From: Caulobacterales bacterium
Lineage (GTDB): Bacteria > Pseudomonadota > Alphaproteobacteria > Caulobacterales > Aquidulcibacteraceae
Length of the DNA: 64,000 nucleotides
NCBI GenBank assembly: GCA_017303355.1
Contig: JAFLCU010000017.1
Location: 1 to 64,000 of the forward strand
Reading direction: 5' to 3'
Part shown: piece by piece, positions 60,963 through 64,000 of the stretch
Layout: every line of letters starts with the position of its first letter
Numbering within the stretch: the first letter of the stretch is position 1
Notes under the pieces: generated by a model
What the model was told of the DNA's origin: nothing
The model's database searches: none
Seen by the model: only the letters and a program-made list of their open reading frames with translations
Position numbers and translations under genes: made by a program

Positions 60963-61265
60963 ATGCCCGACAACGGCTCCATCACGATCAAGCTCGATGA
61001 GCACACGGCGCGGCAGCTGGCCGAGCGGGCGCGCGAAGAGGGCGTGACGCCGGAGCAATATGCCGCCGAATTGGTGGCGGATGCGGTTTCGGTTGACATC
61101 GACGATGTCCCGCCGGGGCTGATTGTTCCTGAAGAAGAGCTGCGCGCGTCTCTTGCGGAGCAAATGCGCCAACTCGAAACCGGTGAAGCGCAGCTCTACA
61201 CCCACGAAGAGGTGATGGCGGAGATGCGCACCAAGATCGATGCCGCGAAAGCCCGGAAGGCGTGA
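60963..61265 (+). CDS. Antitoxin of a type II system (ParD-like)
   Basis: A 100-residue antitoxin. SITIKLDEHTARQLAERAREEGVTPEQYAAELVADAV is a ribbon-helix-helix-like N-terminus for DNA binding and self-repression. The acidic C-terminus EELRASLAEQMRQLETGEAQLYTHEEVMAEM should wrap the toxin. The ATG at 60,963 is close to the ruvB stop (50 bases). It overlaps the toxin gene by GTGA, so they are translated together. Confidence 0.85.
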   Translation: MPDNGSITIKLDEHTARQLAERAREEGVTPEQYAAELVADAVSVDIDDVPPGLIVPEEELRASLAEQMRQLETGEAQLYTHEEVMAEMRTKIDAAKARKA

Positions 61266-61558
61266 AGATCCTCCGGTGGCAGGCCGGGGCGCGAGGCGAT
61301 CTCGCAAAGATCATCGATCATTTCTCCGAGAACGATCCGCTCGTCGCCGACACGTTGCTTGATCGAATCCAGCATGCCGCAAGCGCGCTCGCCAAAAGGG
61401 AGACCGGCCGTCCCGGCCGCATGCTGGGTCTGCGTGAAAAAAGTGTCGCCGGCACAAAATACATCCTGGCTTACAGAGTGACGGAAAAACAGATCGTCAT
61501 TCTGCGGGTGATCCACGCTGCGCAAAATTGGACGCAACGCAATTGGCCCAAAGGCTGA
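61262..61558 (+). CDS. Toxin of a type II system (RelE/ParE superfamily)
   Basis: A 98-residue toxin of the RelE/ParE fold. ILRWQAGARGDLAKIIDHFSENDPLVADTLLDRI is the ParE N-terminal helix pair, and GTKYILAYRVTEKQIVILRVIHAAQNW the core strands with the typical RVIHA motif and C-terminal Trp. The ParE type poisons DNA gyrase; the RelE type cleaves mRNA; sequence alone leaves it open, with ParE favoured by the antitoxin. Starts with GTG in the antitoxin stop. Located between ruvB and an MDR gene. Confidence 0.87.
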   Translation: MKILRWQAGARGDLAKIIDHFSENDPLVADTLLDRIQHAASALAKRETGRPGRMLGLREKSVAGTKYILAYRVTEKQIVILRVIHAAQNWTQRNWPKG

Positions 61559-61648
61559 CGCGGAAGCCGCGGTCCGAAGGGCCGCCGCTTGCGCCGTCGC
61601 CGCCACGCGCCTACGTCAGCGGCACAAATCAAAACGGGGAGCACACCG

Positions 61649-62773
61649 ATGGCGCACGAATCCGGACTTGAGATGCGGACGTTGGCGAAGCCCAGCGGTC
61701 AGCTCGAACTCTCGCTCGTGCGCGTGCCGACGCCGGAGCCGGGGCCTGACGAAATCGTCGTTCAAGTGCAAGCCGCGCCGATCAATCCGTCGGACCTCGG
61801 CCTGCTCACTGGCCCGGCCGATCTTTCCACGCTGCAAGCCAGCGGTTCGGGCGAGAACATCGTGCTCACCGCGCAGGCGCCTGATGTCGCGATCAAGATG
61901 CTCGCCGCGCGCTTCGATCAATCGCTGCCTATAGGCAATGAAGGCGCGGGCGTGGTGGTGAAGGCCGGCGCCAATGCGCAGGCGCTGCTCGGCAAAACCG
62001 TCGCGATGGTCGGCGGCGCGATGTACGCGCAATATCGCAAGATCAAAGCGATCGAAGTGCTGCCGCTGCCGGAAGGCACAACGGCCGTCGAAGGCGCATC
62101 GTGCTTCGTCAACCCGCTGACGGCGCTTGCGATGGTGGAGACGCTGCGTCTCGAAGGCCATAAGGCCTTGGTGCACACCGCTGCCGCATCGAACCTCGGC
62201 CAGATGCTCAACAAGATCTGCATCAAGGATGGCGTGCCGCTGGTGAACATCGTGCGCAGCGAAGAACAGGAGCGCATCCTGCGCGACATCGGCGCCAAAT
62301 ACGTGGTGAACTCCACGTCGCCGAATTTCATGAACGATCTCGTCGCCGCGCTGAAGGAAACCGAAGCCACGCTCGCGTTCGACGCCATCGGCGGCGGCAA
62401 GCTCGCGGGCCAAATTCTGACGGCGATGGAAATCGCGCAGAATTCAAAGCCCGGCGCCTATAGCCGCTATGGTTCGGCCGTGCACAAGCAAGTCTATATC
62501 TATGGCCGCCTCGACATTCGCCCGACCGAAATCGGCTCCGGCGTCGGCATGGCCTGGGGCGCGAGCGGCTTTCTGCTGACGTACTTTCTGCAGAAAATCG
62601 GCATGGCCGAAGCCAATCGTCTGCGCCAACGCGTGCTCGCCGAATTGAAGACCACGTTCGCCAGTCATTACACGCGTACGATTTCGCTCACCGAAGCGCT
62701 CGATCCGGCGACTTTGCTTGCGTATTCGAAGAAGGCGACTGGCGAGAAATATCTGATCGACCCCACGCGCTGA
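61649..62773 (+). CDS. Zinc-type alcohol dehydrogenase/quinone-reductase-like MDR protein
   Basis: A 374-residue medium-chain dehydrogenase/reductase-like protein. GPDEIVVQVQAAPINPSDLGLL is the N-terminal GroES-like domain of quinone reductases; LPIGNEGAGVVVKAG is its GHEGAG-type motif. VHTAAASNLGQMLNKICIKDGVPLVNIVRSEEQ is the NADP-binding Rossmann part. The zinc-binding cysteines of true alcohol dehydrogenases are absent. It should reduce a quinone or enoyl compound with NADPH; substrate unknown. GGGGAG lies 7 bases before the ATG. Confidence 0.88.
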   Translation: MAHESGLEMRTLAKPSGQLELSLVRVPTPEPGPDEIVVQVQAAPINPSDLGLLTGPADLSTLQASGSGENIVLTAQAPDVAIKMLAARFDQSLPIGNEGAGVVVKAGANAQALLGKTVAMVGGAMYAQYRKIKAIEVLPLPEGTTAVEGASCFVNPLTALAMVETLRLEGHKALVHTAAASNLGQMLNKICIKDGVPLVNIVRSEEQERILRDIGAKYVVNSTSPNFMNDLVAALKETEATLAFDAIGGGKLAGQILTAMEIAQNSKPGAYSRYGSAVHKQVYIYGRLDIRPTEIGSGVGMAWGASGFLLTYFLQKIGMAEANRLRQRVLAELKTTFASHYTRTISLTEALDPATLLAYSKKATGEKYLIDPTR

Positions 62774-62980
62774 GGCGGCGGCTATTTTTCGACGCGGAAC
62801 GTGCTCAATTGCGCGCATGTCCGATTTGACCATTCCGGTCGCCGCCGGGCCCGAAGCGACGCTCAATGAGTTGGCGGCCGCACGGCAGCAATCCAAAGAC
62901 GTCGTCGCGGCCGATGCGCTCGCGGTGGATGGCCGTCGCGCTAAATCGCGGCTCGCGGCGATCACAACCTTAGCGGAAAC

Positions 62981-63009
62981 GAAAACGGCCCCGGTTTCCC
63001 GGGGCCGTT
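62981..63009 (-). terminator. Rho-independent terminator of the DUF4198 gene
   Basis: An 11-base perfect stem, AACGGCCCCGG-TTTC-CCGGGGCCGTT (62,984-63,009). On the minus strand it is followed by TTCGTTTCC, so it serves the minus-strand gene at 63,032. The rest of 62,774-63,031 holds no gene I can support. Confidence 0.8.
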
Positions 63010-63031
63010 CGTTGAACCGTTTCCGCCTGGA

Positions 63032-63907
63032 TCAGAGGTCCGGGCGGCCGATGCGGCGGCGCGGGCGGTTTTCGCGACGTGCGCGTTGCTCGGCTTCCGC
63101 TTCCCGCGCGGCGACGTCGTAGCCGGCCGGGATCGCGTCCAGCGATTGGAAGGTGAGCGTCGTCGTGTAGCTGTGCACGGCCGCCGCCGCGCCTGCCGGC
63201 GCATCGGCGCGGTGACGCGCGGCGATCACGTATTCGCCCGTCGCAGGCAATTGGAACGTAGCGCGGCCGTTCGCGTCGGTGACTACGTAGGTCGACAGAT
63301 CGGTATCGGCGGCGCCATCGGCGTAGAGCACGACAGCACTATTCGCCAGCGGCGCACCGTCGAACAGCAATTCGATTTCGAAGCCGTTCGCTGTGAGGAT
63401 TTGGTTCGGGTGCGTGATCGGGTGAATGGCGAGGCGGCCAATCGGGCGATCCACCACGTCGCGCGTGGCTTGGCCGCGCGTGACGTAAACATCGGCGATG
63501 GTCACGGTTTGCAGCGTCGTGGTCGGCGCACCTTCCGGCGGCGTTTCGCCGGCCGCGAGCGGACGCCACGAGCCATCGACGCCCACAAGCGTCGCGACAT
63601 TGCCGAGCTGCTCGCCCGTGGACACGCGATAGGTGCCGCCGCGCGGCAGATCGGTTTGCACCGTCGTTGCATCGGCCGCGACGGAGATGCGGTCGAGGCT
63701 GACTTGCGCGCCGTCCGGGTTGAGCGCGGTGAAGCTGGCGGGGAGGGCGATCTGCGGCGTGAAGAACTCGCTCGCGTACGACCCTTCGATGCTCACGGCG
63801 GCGTCTTCCGGCCAATATGCATCTGGCTTCAGATAGGAGGTGTAAGCCGCGGCTGGCGTCGCCGCCAAAGCGAACAACGCGGCCGCCAAGACCTGTCTTT
63901 TCATCAT
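63032..63907 (-). CDS. DUF4198 periplasmic protein
   Basis: A 291-residue exported protein (signal peptide ending in PAAAYT). After HEXXH-free strands it shows the DUF4198 pattern: YLKPDAYWPEDAAVSIEGSYASEFFTPQ at the mature start, and NQILTANGFEIELLFDGAPLANSAVVLYADG with TDANGRATFQLPATGEYVIAARH, which is the CarboxypepD_reg-like second domain. Relatives are linked to nickel/cobalt uptake and to TonB receptor loci; no receptor is in the window, as the gene is near the window end. The C-terminus is Arg-rich. AGGCGAG lies 5 bases before ATG 63,907. Bases 63,908-64,000 hold no recognisable feature. Confidence 0.83.
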   Translation of the reverse strand: MMKRQVLAAALFALAATPAAAYTSYLKPDAYWPEDAAVSIEGSYASEFFTPQIALPASFTALNPDGAQVSLDRISVAADATTVQTDLPRGGTYRVSTGEQLGNVATLVGVDGSWRPLAAGETPPEGAPTTTLQTVTIADVYVTRGQATRDVVDRPIGRLAIHPITHPNQILTANGFEIELLFDGAPLANSAVVLYADGAADTDLSTYVVTDANGRATFQLPATGEYVIAARHRADAPAGAAAAVHSYTTTLTFQSLDAIPAGYDVAAREAEAEQRARRENRPRRRIGRPDL

Positions 63908-64000
63908 GAATACTCGCCTGCTCTTCCTGAGCCGGAACTCTTCCCGGCCTGACCCACGCTTAGACAGCATAGCGTCTATGCAAATTTCAAGACTGTCACG

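Noticed and set aside
62817..63122. Small plus-strand frame starting MSDLTIPVAAGPEATLNELA
   Set aside because: It runs through the terminator hairpin and into the antisense of the DUF4198 gene; no ribosome site.
1..64000. tRNA, rRNA and transposase genes
   Set aside because: Gaps were read for T-arm-like GGTTCGAAT and for transposase motifs; none was convincing.

Overview
This window is a high-GC (mid-60s percent by eye), gene-dense chromosomal segment. It suggests an alphaproteobacterium, most likely Caulobacterales/Hyphomonadaceae-like; this is inferred from gene content and style, not from a marker gene. Supporting features are the alphaproteobacterial-type leader RNA before ornithine decarboxylase, the compact HNH protein, an Flp pilin, the short PutA without a DNA-binding domain, many small secreted hypothetical proteins and GC-rich palindromic repeats. 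No rRNA, tRNA, CRISPR array, transposase gene or prophage was seen.

Layout. 1-4.9 kb: end of a sensor histidine kinase, a RecF/ABC-like ATPase, nitronate monooxygenase and two hypotheticals. 4.9-8.4 kb: a lipoprotein subtilase translationally coupled to a small secreted protein that resembles a stand-alone protease propeptide, then an alpha/beta hydrolase. 8.4-14.1 kb: DUF2189 membrane protein, PAP2 phosphatase, TerC, a beta-barrel protein, VOC protein, GST and a RibD/DHFR-like reductase. 14.2-17.2 kb: quinol nitric oxide reductase with SirB2, then a 236-bp repeat-rich gap. 17.2-22.7 kb: deoxyhypusine-synthase-like enzyme and ornithine decarboxylase (polyamines), the latter behind a structured speF-like leader, with an AraC regulator and DUF2306 protein between. 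22.7-28.4 kb: glycosyltransferase, a MntA-HepT toxin-antitoxin pair and PutA. 28-34 kb: serine hydrolase, GluQ-RS, two related secreted proteins and a carboxylesterase. 34-41.8 kb: HNH protein, Flp pilin/MutT, a metzincin-type protease, GST, a membrane-anchored nuclease-fold protein, tandem 30-residue peptides and ArgJ. 42-48.7 kb: parvulin lipoprotein, SecA, acyltransferase 3 and an M20 peptidase. 48.7-61 kb: O-antigen-ligase-like protein coupled to ruvC, then ruvA and ruvB, which are separated by unrelated genes (including a Tat-exported repeat protein, a PAS protein, a three-lipoprotein M48 operon and a sigma/anti-sigma pair). 61-64 kb: a ParD/ParE-type pair, a quinone-reductase-like MDR protein and a DUF4198 protein.

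The most unusual material is (i) three families of palindromic/inverted-repeat elements, nested in one interval at 16.95-17.18 kb; (ii) the duplicated 30-codon peptide genes at 40.0-40.2 kb; (iii) the subtilase plus I9-like partner; (iv) the leader RNA of the decarboxylase, which carries the same stem-loop motif twice; and (v) the four-repeat Tat protein between ruvC and ruvA. No sequence comparison could be run, so family names rest on motifs and remembered family architecture.
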